A DNA stretch of 64,000 nucleotides from Gilliamella sp. Pas-s25 (GTDB taxonomy: Bacteria; Pseudomonadota; Gammaproteobacteria; Enterobacterales; Orbaceae), in assembly GCF_009795885.1 (NCBI RefSeq), contig NZ_WTEV01000002.1, forward strand, positions 124,001 through 188,000, in the 5' to 3' direction. The notes under the pieces are model-generated. The model saw nothing but the letters and a program-made list of their open reading frames with translations. It made no database searches and had not been told where the DNA came from. Of this stretch, positions 9,033-16,175 are shown piece after piece (within the stretch, counting starts at the first letter, position 1; each line of letters starts with the position of its first letter). The translations under genes were made by a program, and so were the position numbers.

Positions 9033-9518
9033 CTATAAATTACTAAATGGGTTATTTGATTTTTCTTTAGTCGCTAAACCAATCAATCTTTGACGGCTAC
9101 TAGGATCTAAACCAAGCAATGCACCAGTTGTGTTCATTTCAGATTCTTGTTCTTTTTTGGCAGTTAACTCAGGATTTTTTACTGGTCCACCAGTTGCACC
9201 GATCACGGTATTACCCTGCCGAGCAATATTAATTACAGCCCTCCGCCAAAATTCATATGCGACACACCAACGCTCAAGAATACTCAAATCGGTTACACAC
9301 AATAGTCCCTCGGCACACAGCTCTTTTGCTGTTAGCTCCCACATTAGTATTGCGAGTTGTAAATCAGCTTCTACGAACCATTCTGGAGGGCTAACGCCCA
9401 CAATCGGAGTGAATGTTGGCTCATATTTGTTGAGTTTTCGTTTACCAGGATTATTAGTAAGTTTTTTTATTGCGACTGGTTTTGGCTTACGTCCTGACCG
9501 TCCGCTTGCTCCAGCCAT
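9033..9518 (-). CDS. Terminase small subunit, P27 family
   Basis: A 161-residue DNA-recognition subunit of terminase. The N-terminus [20 protein letters not shown] and the motif [14 protein letters not shown] are characteristic of P27-type small subunits, followed by helices with [20 protein letters not shown] and the C-terminal [16 protein letters not shown]. It directly precedes terL; the HNH gene 95 bases upstream is the usual partner in this class of phages. Confidence 0.92.
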   Translation of the reverse strand: MAGASGRSGRKPKPVAIKKLTNNPGKRKLNKYEPTFTPIVGVSPPEWFVEADLQLAILMWELTAKELCAEGLLCVTDLSILERWCVAYEFWRRAVINIARQGNTVIGATGGPVKNPELTAKKEQESEMNTTGALLGLDPSSRQRLIGLATKEKSNNPFSNL

Positions 9519-9612
9519 AACATCTCCAATTTAAAGTTCATTTTTCGCGGTTGTAAAAATTTGACTAGGGGGGCGGTACTCAGGAAGAAAAGCTACAGAG
9601 ATTTGATCCCCC

Positions 9613-9975
9613 CTACCTAAGCCGCTCTCTTGCTGTTTTCTTGTCATGACAGTGCTTATTAATTGCACGCAGATTACTTAGATCATCTGTTCCGCCATGT
9701 GCTTTTGCAATGATGTGATCGACATGAGTAGCTTCTTTAACTAAGCCTAAACCCCTACATTCATCACACTGACAAATATATTTATCACGTTGCAAGACTT
9801 GCTTTCTTAGCTTGTCCCAAGATGATCCATAACCTCGCTCATGTCTAGAGCGACCTTTTTGGTACCTAGCCCAACTGTTTTCCGTTGGTTTGTGACTTGT
9901 ACAATAACCTGACGCATCAGTTGTAACCCTTGGGCAACCTTGTTTTCTACACGCTTTTGGTGTGCGAGCTGGCAT
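9613..9975 (-). CDS. HNH endonuclease next to terminase
   Basis: A 120-residue HNH nuclease. The N-terminus is a small zinc-type segment (ACRKQGCPRVTTDASGYC then H). The HNH core is RDKYICQCDECRGLG (two CxxC-like pairs), ATHVDHIIAKAHGGTDDLSNL (catalytic DH) and a final H at NKHCHDKKTARE. In HK97-like phages HNH proteins next to terminase stimulate cos-type DNA cleavage and packaging, which suggests a cohesive-end mechanism here. The ATG at 9975 is followed by a clean frame; about 95 bases separate it from terS. Confidence 0.88.
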   Translation of the reverse strand: MPARTPKACRKQGCPRVTTDASGYCTSHKPTENSWARYQKGRSRHERGYGSSWDKLRKQVLQRDKYICQCDECRGLGLVKEATHVDHIIAKAHGGTDDLSNLRAINKHCHDKKTARERLR

Positions 9976-9987
9976 ATTAACTCCAAA

Positions 9988-10179
9988 TTAGACAAACCAA
10001 TTATGTTGAGAACAGTAACGTTTTCCTTGTGATGTTTTGTTCTTACATCCCTTCTTATTACAAACAGACCAATCCATTTGACGTTTTATTTTATTCACCT
10101 TGATCATGTATAAATGTTTATCACAATAACCACTTGCTGAATACGCACAAACACAACAGCCTTTTGCTTTACATCTCAC
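9988..10179 (-). CDS. Small cysteine-rich zinc-binding protein
   Basis: A 63-residue protein built of two similar zinc-finger-like halves, each with paired cysteines and a terminal C-x2-H: CKAKGCCVCAYSASGYCDKH and CNKKGCKNKTSQGKRYCSQH. The N-terminal region of the adjacent HNH protein (CRKQGCP...GYCTSH) shows the same motif, so this looks like a detached or duplicated copy of the HNH zinc module. Its stop is 12 bases before the HNH start. Function unknown. Confidence 0.65.
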   Translation of the reverse strand: MRCKAKGCCVCAYSASGYCDKHLYMIKVNKIKRQMDWSVCNKKGCKNKTSQGKRYCSQHNWFV

Positions 10180-10547
10180 CTCAACACCTCAATCTCGACA
10201 CCATTAGAGTTTGTTATAAAGACGCTTTCACCTTCATAAATAAACAAATATGAAAGTTCCTCTTTATCATTTTGATCATCTGTTGATAAACAAACTAATC
10301 CTATGATCATCGTATTATCATTAATGCAACGAGGAAGAACAAAAACCTTACTATCATCGCGATAAACGCCTTTTTCAATTTCAGTAGCTCTCCCATAACA
10401 AATCATATGCTCTGGTCTTTCATACCCCTTTTTTTTGGCCTCGGCAATTGTTGAATCAAACATTAACTGACCAGGTCTAGCTATCACTACTGAATCACAT
10501 TCGCTAATAATTGTGTTGTTATTTGTGTTTATCTTTACTGTTTGCAT
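10176..10547 (-). CDS. Hypothetical phage protein
   Basis: About 123 residues with no family I recognise. The segment SVVIARPGQLMFDSTIAEAK followed by ERPEHMICYGRATEIEKG hints at a compact soluble fold, and the C-terminal half is beta-rich (YLFIYEGESVFITNSNGVEI). ATG 10547 was preferred because TGGTGA lies six bases upstream. The stop overlaps the cysteine-rich gene by four bases. It lies between the lysis cassette and the packaging genes. Confidence 0.55.
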   Translation of the reverse strand: MQTVKINTNNNTIISECDSVVIARPGQLMFDSTIAEAKKKGYERPEHMICYGRATEIEKGVYRDDSKVFVLPRCINDNTMIIGLVCLSTDDQNDKEELSYLFIYEGESVFITNSNGVEIEVLR

Positions 10548-10854
10548 TATTTTCACCAATCACTTTTTCGTAAATAGTTATACATGAGTTAGCACGATTC
10601 CGCTCTTTTTCACCCCATGTTTTATATTCATTCATTAATTTAAGCGCATCTTTCCACTTAACAAGATTTTGCTCTGTTATTACAGGTTCAGGATTTTGTT
10701 TCGAAATGTTATCCGATAATGGAACGTAAGTTGGAGTTACATATTCAATTCTAGTTTGTTGAGAACAACCTGCGGCGGACATCATCAGCAATATTACGAT
10801 TGCTACACTCGTCACTTTTAAGTAATGCATCCATATCTTTCTGTAATACATCAT
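10519..10854 (-). CDS. o-spanin lipoprotein (Rz1-like)
   Basis: Outer-membrane partner of the spanin pair. A hydrophobic signal (VTSVAIVILLMMSAAGCS) ends in a lipobox (SAAGC), predicting cleavage before Cys and lipid attachment. The mature part is short, proline-containing (YVTPTYVPLSDN) and helical. The reading frame begins inside the Rz gene in another register, the classic embedded arrangement of Rz/Rz1. The exact start is uncertain: ATGs at 10854, 10851 and 10830 all give a plausible signal; an AGGG site favours the first two. Function inferred from architecture, since spanins diverge widely. Confidence 0.75.
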   Translation of the reverse strand: MMYYRKIWMHYLKVTSVAIVILLMMSAAGCSQQTRIEYVTPTYVPLSDNISKQNPEPVITEQNLVKWKDALKLMNEYKTWGEKERNRANSCITIYEKVIGENNANSKDKHK

Positions 10855-11116
10855 ATTCACCCTGTAACTGCTCGTTTAAGTTCATATAAAGATTTGTTTC
10901 TTGCACAACTGTTTCGATTGAACTTTTTGTCAGTTCGCGCTGATATTCCAACTTACCAACATACTCTTTCTCTCGCTTCAAATCTTCTTGAGCGTAAATC
11001 AATTGTATTTTTGCAATTTTGCCCTTTAAGCGTTCAGAGTTATAAACCCAAAATCCATTGCTTGAAATTAACAACACAATCAGAACAAAGATCATTATTG
11101 CTATTTTTTTATTCAT
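10751..11116 (-). CDS. i-spanin (Rz-like)
   Basis: A 121-residue inner-membrane spanin: an N-terminal transmembrane helix (IAIMIFVLIVLLISSNGFWV) anchors the protein and the remainder is a long charged coiled coil (KREKEYVGKLEYQRELTKSS). With the overlapping o-spanin it fuses inner and outer membranes at the end of lysis. It starts two bases after the lysozyme stop. Sequence similarity in this family is low, so topology and position carry the call. Confidence 0.78.
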   Translation of the reverse strand: MNKKIAIMIFVLIVLLISSNGFWVYNSERLKGKIAKIQLIYAQEDLKREKEYVGKLEYQRELTKSSIETVVQETNLYMNLNEQLQGEYDVLQKDMDALLKSDECSNRNIADDVRRRLFSTN

Positions 11117-11118
11117 GA

Positions 11119-11559
11119 TTACGCTCTATCAAATAACTCTTTTTCAGCTTGGCGACGTTGAGTCAAACCAAGGCTCGGTTTTTTAACGCCATTTACCCTG
11201 ATTTTGTTCCACACCAAAAATTGATTAGATGCCCCTGAATAATCCCCTGCATTTAATTTTCTTAATAATGTTGAACCAGTAAATGCAGTAATGCCAATAT
11301 TAAAAATCAACAAAATTAGAGCATCAAATTGATTTTGATTGATCGGTACCTTAACTAATTTATTCACTGCATTTTCAAACTGAACTAAATCACCCGTTAG
11401 GAAAATTTCAGCTTGCCCGATTGTTATTTTATCGCCCTCTTTTACTCCCGTAGTATGACCCCAACCGATAGTCCAAACACCCGCTGAGCATTGGTATGCT
11501 ATTAACCGTAATCCCTCAAACGACTTTAATTTAGATTTTCCATTAATGCTTATTTTCAT
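11119..11559 (-). CDS. Endolysin, GH24 lysozyme
   Basis: A 146-residue peptidoglycan hydrolase. The catalytic region SFEGLRLIAYQCSAGVWTIG then WGHT shows the GH24 E-8x-C-5x-T arrangement (Glu in FEG, Cys in YQCS, Thr in VWTIGW). Downstream are VPINQNQFDALILLIFNIG and TLLRKLNAGDY, also conserved. No obvious signal-anchor is present, so release probably depends on the holin. ATG 11559 is preceded by a perfect AGGAGG, and overlaps the upstream holin by 17 bases. Confidence 0.93.
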   Translation of the reverse strand: MKISINGKSKLKSFEGLRLIAYQCSAGVWTIGWGHTTGVKEGDKITIGQAEIFLTGDLVQFENAVNKLVKVPINQNQFDALILLIFNIGITAFTGSTLLRKLNAGDYSGASNQFLVWNKIRVNGVKKPSLGLTQRRQAEKELFDRA

Positions 11560-11902
11560 TCTTCCTCCTAAAATTAAATATCCTTGGCCATGTTGCATTT
11601 TTAAATGCGCCAACAACATTACCGTTGTGTGCCAATAAAACAGCCAGAATAAAACTTCTACCTAATATTTCCGTAAGATCAATTATTTTAGGTTGACCTA
11701 TAAATACCAGGATTGGATCGGAAATCATTGCAAGCATTAATGAATAAGCCAACAGAGACGGAAAGAATCTAAACTTTGACTTACCTCGTCTATAACAAAA
11801 CAGCACACCTGCAGATGATAAACTCAACAAAACCACGACCCATTTAAGAAGTGGTTGCACAGAGTTCATATCGAAGTTAAATAAACTAGCTAATAGATAC
11901 AT
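11543..11902 (-). CDS. Holin-like protein, three transmembrane segments
   Basis: A 119-residue membrane protein with hydrophobic segments around residues 18-36 (LLKWVVVLLSLSSAGVLFCY), 47-70 (LLAYSLMLAMISDPILVFIG) and 82-100 (GRSFILAVLLAHNGNVVGAF), and a basic C-terminal tail (RIFNFRRKNENKH). The pattern fits the 3TM phage holin families found upstream of GH24 lysozymes. It may form the lysis pore or act as the partner/antiholin of the next gene. It overlaps both neighbours by one and 17 bases. Confidence 0.75.
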   Translation of the reverse strand: MYLLASLFNFDMNSVQPLLKWVVVLLSLSSAGVLFCYRRGKSKFRFFPSLLAYSLMLAMISDPILVFIGQPKIIDLTEILGRSFILAVLLAHNGNVVGAFKNATWPRIFNFRRKNENKH

Positions 11903-12294
11903 TAATCATCCCTCCTACTATTATTGGAGAGCCATTTTATAATTGAACTAAAAATAGATTTTTCGACATCTCTATTCTCTAAAAAATACACTAGCACTTT
12001 TACAATAAATGCGGATGACAACAATGCACCTAATGACTGATCAACAGTTAACTGAACAAATGGGACCAATGCAGCTATAATTTTCCCAACCGCGTTAGAT
12101 GTCGTGATACCAAGAAAAAATGACAAAATAAAATACAACCACCGCCGACTCAAACTAATATTATGACTAGATGTCATATATAGTGTTGCACCGGCAAATG
12201 AACTAATTATTACTGGATATGCGTCAGATCCAGACACAACACCAATAGCGCACATTACCGCTAAAAATGCTGATGTAGTGGCTGGCTCTTGCAT
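11902..12294 (-). CDS. Putative holin, first gene of lysis cassette
   Basis: A 130-residue hydrophobic protein. The beginning MQEPATTSAFLAVMCAIGVV resembles the MxEPxT start of a putative phage holin family (Phage_holin_8 type). Further hydrophobic stretches are YPVIISSFAGATLYM, WLYFILSFFLGITTSNAVG and ALLSSAFIVKVLVYFL; the tail is charged (NNSRRDD). It is the first gene after the presumed late promoter region and is coupled to the second holin by a one-base overlap. Which of the two is holin and which antiholin cannot be told. Confidence 0.72.
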   Translation of the reverse strand: MQEPATTSAFLAVMCAIGVVSGSDAYPVIISSFAGATLYMTSSHNISLSRRWLYFILSFFLGITTSNAVGKIIAALVPFVQLTVDQSLGALLSSAFIVKVLVYFLENRDVEKSIFSSIIKWLSNNSRRDD

Positions 12295-12442
12295 GTTTTT
12301 ACCCTTTTAATTTAAATGTTTAATAAGTGAGTATAATGAACGAACATGTTCCAAATAAAGAAAGGTGGCGAGTTGCAGCGATATAAACACTGTGGAGCTA
12401 ATGTGGAGTAATAGCGTTTATATCTCTCGCCATATTTTAGAC
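12295..12442 (-). promoter_or_regulatory. Presumed late promoter region (PR' position)
   Basis: This gap between the Q-type gene and the first lysis gene occupies the place of lambda PR'. On the minus strand a TATACT -10-like box lies near 12330-12335, with a weak TTATTT -35 candidate 17 bases upstream and a perfect palindrome GAACATGTTC (12342-12351) between them. Upstream, at 12368-12431, is a long inverted repeat: GATATAAAC/GTTTATATC inside GGCGAG/CTCGCC, with unequal internal loops. Inside it are two copies of the GTGGAG motif (plus strand) seen before other phage genes. The promoter call is tentative. Confidence 0.4.
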
Positions 12443-12474
12443 AATAAAAAACCCCAACTTGTTAAGCTGAGGTT
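12443..12474 (-). terminator. Intrinsic terminator after the Q-type gene
   Basis: On the minus strand AACCTCAGCTT pairs over 11 bp (two G-T pairs) with AAGTTGGGGTT around an AAC loop, followed by six T residues. It ends the early right transcript downstream of the antiterminator gene, leaving the lysis genes under a separate late promoter, as in lambda. Confidence 0.75.
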
Positions 12475-12548
12475 ATTTATAGAATTCCTGTGGAATATAT
12501 CACAAATATACTACCTTATAACTTTTTTTGCAATATTTTTTTATTTTT

Positions 12549-13694
12549 TTATTTATCTATTTGATTTAATTCATATTGAATAGACGCGTAAAGTTTTTCT
12601 TTAATAAAAGATAAGCACCAATGCACACGATCTCTACATTGCTTAACTGTTAGATTATAATCAGTTATTTTTAATATATATTGAGATATTGCAGTCATGC
12701 TATACCCATAAACATAATAATAAACAGCAATTCTAATTAATGGATTTTGTACACCAAAAGTTTTTATAAGCATTCTATCAACAAAACTTGCTTCTTCATT
12801 TGTGCATTCAGCATAACTTCCATGTCGTAATGAAGCCAAAATATCTGTTGCTTTTTTTACAAGATCTTCTCCTGAATACCCTTTATTATATAACTTTTCA
12901 AAAATTTCAACGACCTTACAATGATGAATGGTCCTATAGCCATCAACTGATGCCATCATCCTAGCGATAGGATTTGTGTTATTTTGCTTATCTATTCCTG
13001 AGTATGCCCATGCCCCCCAACCACACATCATTCTTTCAATGAATATAGTTTGGTATTTATCTAGAGGTTCTGTTTTACCTAATTGAAGTTTTCGTTTTAA
13101 TTGAGATATGGTTCTAATTTTATCATTTGTAAAAACTCGTTTATTTGTCGATTTGGAAAAAAAGTCATTACTAAACCGCTTTAGAAATTGATTCACTGCT
13201 TTTATTGCTTTAGATCTTTCACTATATCGACCTAGATAATAAGGCTGCCCCAGATGTTGAACTGTTGCAACCCATTTTTTATCAGATTTAGCAAAATGAA
13301 CACATCTCGCTCCTGAAGCGTTAACTTTTTTACTTAATCTTAAGTTATGAGAATTATCCAGTGGTGTTTCTTCTATTCTTAAATTGCCAAACCGATTATC
13401 TGCGATGTTGCCATTGATATGCTCAATATTTTTTCTTGCCCATTTACCTGTCATATAAAACCACGCTAATCTATGAGCTTGATAACGACGGCCATTAACA
13501 CAAATAATTAAATAACCTTTATCATTGAACGAGCCTTTTATATATAGCCCCGAATTATAACGACTAGTAAAAACACCTGTATCAGGATTATATTTCAATG
13601 CGTCCTTTATTCTTTTATGTTGAATTGCTGTTGGCGACATATCTTGAACAGGATATTCAAAAGATATAAGTGACTTTCGATAAGTTTTTGGCAT
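12549..13694 (-). CDS. HNH-AP2 endonuclease fused to Q-type antiterminator
   Basis: A 381-residue protein of two recognisable parts. Residues 30-172 are an HNH_3/AP2 homing-type endonuclease: DALKYNPDTGVFTSRY, GYLIICVNGRRYQAHRLAW, EHINGNIADNRFGNLR (catalytic H/N), then an AP2-like DNA-binding domain (WVATVQHLGQPYYLGRYS). Residues about 205-375 match phage antitermination Q proteins: ERMMCGWGAWAYSG, then ECTNEEASFVDRMLI and IRIAVYYYVYGYSMTAISQY with a helix-turn-helix. No start codon lies between the parts until MMCGWG, so the fusion seems real. Its place at the end of the early right operon, just before the lysis genes, is exactly that of Q. Confidence 0.8.
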   Translation of the reverse strand: MPKTYRKSLISFEYPVQDMSPTAIQHKRIKDALKYNPDTGVFTSRYNSGLYIKGSFNDKGYLIICVNGRRYQAHRLAWFYMTGKWARKNIEHINGNIADNRFGNLRIEETPLDNSHNLRLSKKVNASGARCVHFAKSDKKWVATVQHLGQPYYLGRYSERSKAIKAVNQFLKRFSNDFFSKSTNKRVFTNDKIRTISQLKRKLQLGKTEPLDKYQTIFIERMMCGWGAWAYSGIDKQNNTNPIARMMASVDGYRTIHHCKVVEIFEKLYNKGYSGEDLVKKATDILASLRHGSYAECTNEEASFVDRMLIKTFGVQNPLIRIAVYYYVYGYSMTAISQYILKITDYNLTVKQCRDRVHWCLSFIKEKLYASIQYELNQIDK

Positions 13695-13733
13695 GTAACG
13701 ACATCTCCATTCTTAAATTAGAAAGGATTTACA

Positions 13734-13761
13734 CAATAAACAGTCTGCACTCTATTTATTG
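13734..13761 (-). promoter_or_regulatory. AGTGCAGA-loop hairpin before the Q-type gene
   Basis: Minus-strand arms CAATAAATAG and CTGTTTATTG (10 bp, one G-U) enclose loop AGTGCAGA. The hairpin is about 40 bases before ATG 13694, with an ATGGAG ribosome site between. A GTGGAG copy also occurs just before the hairpin. See the repeated-hairpin finding. Confidence 0.7.
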
Positions 13762-13853
13762 CTCAAACTCCACAATAATGTCATTTTACCATCTAGATAT
13801 CTAGACGTAAAGAAGCCCAAAATTATTTATCAATAAAATTTAAAAAGTTATTG

Positions 13854-14873
13854 TTACGTGATTACTTTCATACCAAAAACTCGATCCAAAAATTGAATTA
13901 ACAATAATATCTGTGAACCGTGCTTTTGTTCCCACTCTTCGGTGTTCTTATGCAATTCGTTGTGATGAATTCTGCAGAGTGGCAATGTAAAGATATCATG
14001 AGCCTTTCCTCCCATCTTGCCTTGACCATAACCAATTATATGGTGTGGATCATCAGCTTGATTACCACAGCATACACAAAGTTGAGTTTTTACCCACTGA
14101 GTATATTTTTCACATTCCCAGCGTTTTAATTTTGGCCTTAACATGAATGATTCCGGTGATTCAGGATTCACTGCGATTTTCTTAACTGGTTTAAATAATG
14201 CTTGTAGGTGTTGGTGTGTGTTATTTATTTCATTTTGTAATCTAGGTTTTGAACGATCATCACTAGCAACTAATTCAGATTCTTTGTAAACAGATTTTAT
14301 TTCTTCAATTGGCCTATTATGTAATAACCTGGCCATGTTCTCGGGTATGAGTTCATGCAGTTTGTTGATTACGGCCCACCACGCTAATTCTTGAATTGAT
14401 AACAGATGATTACTGTCATGTTTTAACTGGTTTATAACACATTCGATTAGAAATTTTTTTAAGTTGCGCTTTGCTAGCGTTTTCACATTATCATCAATAA
14501 CTAAATCTTTATTGTGATGCCAGCACACACGAATAGCTGAATTGCCAACTTTTTCATTCACTAATTCATGATGACAATACTCGCCATCTTCTAACTGACA
14601 TTTATATCGTTGATTTAAAAAATAATCAAAGTTATATAGATTTTTTAGTTTATTAACTACTGTGTCATGTAATATAAATGGATCGATATATTTATTATTT
14701 AATAATGGTTGCTCATCTTGAATAATACCCGATTTAATACCCGCGTACTCTTCACCACTTTGAGAAATAATAATACGATTACCTGTGCACAGTTTTTTTA
14801 GTAACTCTGCACCAGGTTTTAAAATAATAATTCCAAGCTCGGGTTGATAATAAGGAGTAAGTAATGCTTTCAT
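13854..14873 (-). CDS. DUF968 protein with C-terminal HNH motif
   Basis: A 339-residue protein. The N-terminus MKALLTPYYQPELGIIILKP is the hallmark of DUF968 proteins found in the nin-like region of lambdoid phages. The last 110 residues form a putative HNH nuclease: WVKTQLCVCCGNQADDPHHI, GKMGGKAHDIFTLPLCRIHH and NELHKNTEEWEQKHG (two CxxC-type cysteines, HH and terminal H). It probably acts in recombination or DNA processing; the biochemical role is unestablished. It ends 160 bases before the Q-type gene and starts four bases after a hypothetical gene. Confidence 0.85.
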   Translation of the reverse strand: MKALLTPYYQPELGIIILKPGAELLKKLCTGNRIIISQSGEEYAGIKSGIIQDEQPLLNNKYIDPFILHDTVVNKLKNLYNFDYFLNQRYKCQLEDGEYCHHELVNEKVGNSAIRVCWHHNKDLVIDDNVKTLAKRNLKKFLIECVINQLKHDSNHLLSIQELAWWAVINKLHELIPENMARLLHNRPIEEIKSVYKESELVASDDRSKPRLQNEINNTHQHLQALFKPVKKIAVNPESPESFMLRPKLKRWECEKYTQWVKTQLCVCCGNQADDPHHIIGYGQGKMGGKAHDIFTLPLCRIHHNELHKNTEEWEQKHGSQILLLIQFLDRVFGMKVIT

Positions 14874-14876
14874 TGG

Positions 14877-15221
14877 TTAATGAAATATCCTAGTACTATT
14901 AACATAGTCAGTCAGTTCCTTTTTCATTACCTGACGCACACCTTCAAGAATTATCGGAAATCTACCATCCCAGAAATATGGCACGGTTTCATCACCATCA
15001 CCCGTTGATAAGTTTAAACCAAACCATTCTGCTTCTTCATTTATTACCCAGTATTTTTTATTTTTACCATTAACTTTGACATACTCAACCCGAACAATAC
15101 CTAGTCTTTTAATTTTTTGTAATAATCTCTCTGGAGATAAAGTAACATTATGAATAAGAATTAATTTATTAAGATTTTCTGCAGTACAACCAATATATGA
15201 ATTATTTGTGTTATTAATCAT
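14877..15221 (-). CDS. Hypothetical protein, KilAC-context
   Basis: A 114-residue protein. Its segments SYIGCTAENLNKLILIHNVT and LLQKIKRLGIVRVEYVKVNG followed by WVINEEAEWFGLNLSTGDGD suggest a winged-helix-like fold, and the C-terminus VPYFWDGRFPIILEGVRQVM resembles the terminal part of some phage antirepressor or KilAC-like proteins. A TTAGGAG site precedes ATG 15221. It lies ten bases after the Rha/KilAC gene, suggesting co-expression. No firm family assignment. Confidence 0.5.
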   Translation of the reverse strand: MINNTNNSYIGCTAENLNKLILIHNVTLSPERLLQKIKRLGIVRVEYVKVNGKNKKYWVINEEAEWFGLNLSTGDGDETVPYFWDGRFPIILEGVRQVMKKELTDYVNSTRIFH

Positions 15222-15230
15222 TTTATACTC

Positions 15231-15977
15231 CTAAGAAATAAAACCATCGTTGATAAGTTTGTTAGTCAGCCATACACGGCCTTTTCCTGTTATTAGTGTT
15301 GTGTATGCCGTTCTAACTTCTCCATTCTTAGATTCATAATGACTTTCTTTTAGTGTGAAATAACCTTGATCTATATATGATTGTCTTGGAGTATTGTGCC
15401 TTCGTCCCTCAGAATTTAAATATTTTTTCTTTCTCAAGTAATTAAATAATTTAATCGGTCCTACTTTTATGCTTTTTGCATAATTTGAGATGCTTTCTCC
15501 ATTTTGTGATAACGATACTTTATCTGCATAAGCGACTTTGGGGGCATCTTGTTGAACTTTGTATTCTAATTTCAATTTTTCTTCAGCAAGTTCAGCAGCT
15601 AGTCTCAAGGCATCTGGCAATGTCTGAGGTATTACTATTTGACGATGATAAAATTTGGTTTTTAATTGTTCAAGAACAATTCGTCTAACCTTTTTTGATT
15701 CTCTCATTGCAACTAACATACACATATCTTGTGTTAGCTCAAAATAAGTAGATTTTGTATTGTTTAAATTTTCTACTACAAAAGTTTTGTAGTTAAAATC
15801 TGACAGCTCATCAGCTACTCTTTCATGAAACTGGTTAACCCTGACAGCGTTCTCATTTTCTTCTAGCCTTACCTTGTTGATCATTTCTAATAGATCACGG
15901 CTAGACATGGTAAATTGATTGCCTGACGGCATTGTTGATGTGGCATTACCTACCACCATAGAAGATTGGCTATACAT
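15231..15977 (-). CDS. Rha-type phage antirepressor with KilAC domain
   Basis: A 248-residue regulator. Residues about 22-110 match the Rha family (MSSRDLLEMINKVRLEEN, STYFELTQDMCMLVAMRESK). A helical linker (LPDALRLAAELAEEKLKLEY) leads to a C-terminal KilAC/ANT domain (SISNYAKSIKVGPIKLFNYL, RQSYIDQGYFTLKE). Such proteins antagonise or bypass CI-type repressors in related phages; here that is inference. GTGGAGTATTAAA precedes ATG 15977, and two AGTGCAGA-type hairpins lie within the preceding 85 bases. Confidence 0.85.
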   Translation of the reverse strand: MYSQSSMVVGNATSTMPSGNQFTMSSRDLLEMINKVRLEENENAVRVNQFHERVADELSDFNYKTFVVENLNNTKSTYFELTQDMCMLVAMRESKKVRRIVLEQLKTKFYHRQIVIPQTLPDALRLAAELAEEKLKLEYKVQQDAPKVAYADKVSLSQNGESISNYAKSIKVGPIKLFNYLRKKKYLNSEGRRHNTPRQSYIDQGYFTLKESHYESKNGEVRTAYTTLITGKGRVWLTNKLINDGFIS

Positions 15978-16005
15978 TTTAATACTCCACTTGTTTTCAA
16001 TACAC

Positions 16006-16028
16006 GCTTAACATCTGCCTTGTTAAGC
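16006..16028 (-). promoter_or_regulatory. Repeated-family hairpin, loop AGGCAGA
   Basis: Arms GCTTAACA and TGTTAAGC pair perfectly (8 bp, minus strand) around AGGCAGA, a one-base-shorter variant of the AGTGCAGA loop. GTGGAGTATTA of the antirepressor gene follows 15 bases later. Confidence 0.68.
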
Positions 16029-16042
16029 ACCTTTTCGCAACA

Positions 16043-16062
16043 TGTCAGTCTGCACTCTGACA
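16043..16062 (-). promoter_or_regulatory. AGTGCAGA-loop hairpin upstream of the antirepressor
   Basis: Arms TGTCAG and CTGACA (minus strand, 6 bp; extendable by CAA/TTG with mismatches) enclose AGTGCAGA. It is 14 bases upstream of the second hairpin, so the antirepressor leader carries two in tandem. Confidence 0.68.
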
Positions 16063-16175
16063 ATTGATACGATAGCAAACTGAATATAACTTTTCAAATA
16101 GAACTAACTTCATATCCTTTCAATATACTAATGAATCCACTTAATATATAAAAATATCTTCACTAGTCTCGATCG

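Noticed and set aside
12365-12583. 72-codon plus-strand frame in the late promoter region
   Set aside because: It crosses the Q terminator and inverted repeat, has no ribosome site and reads as low-complexity hydrophobic sequence.
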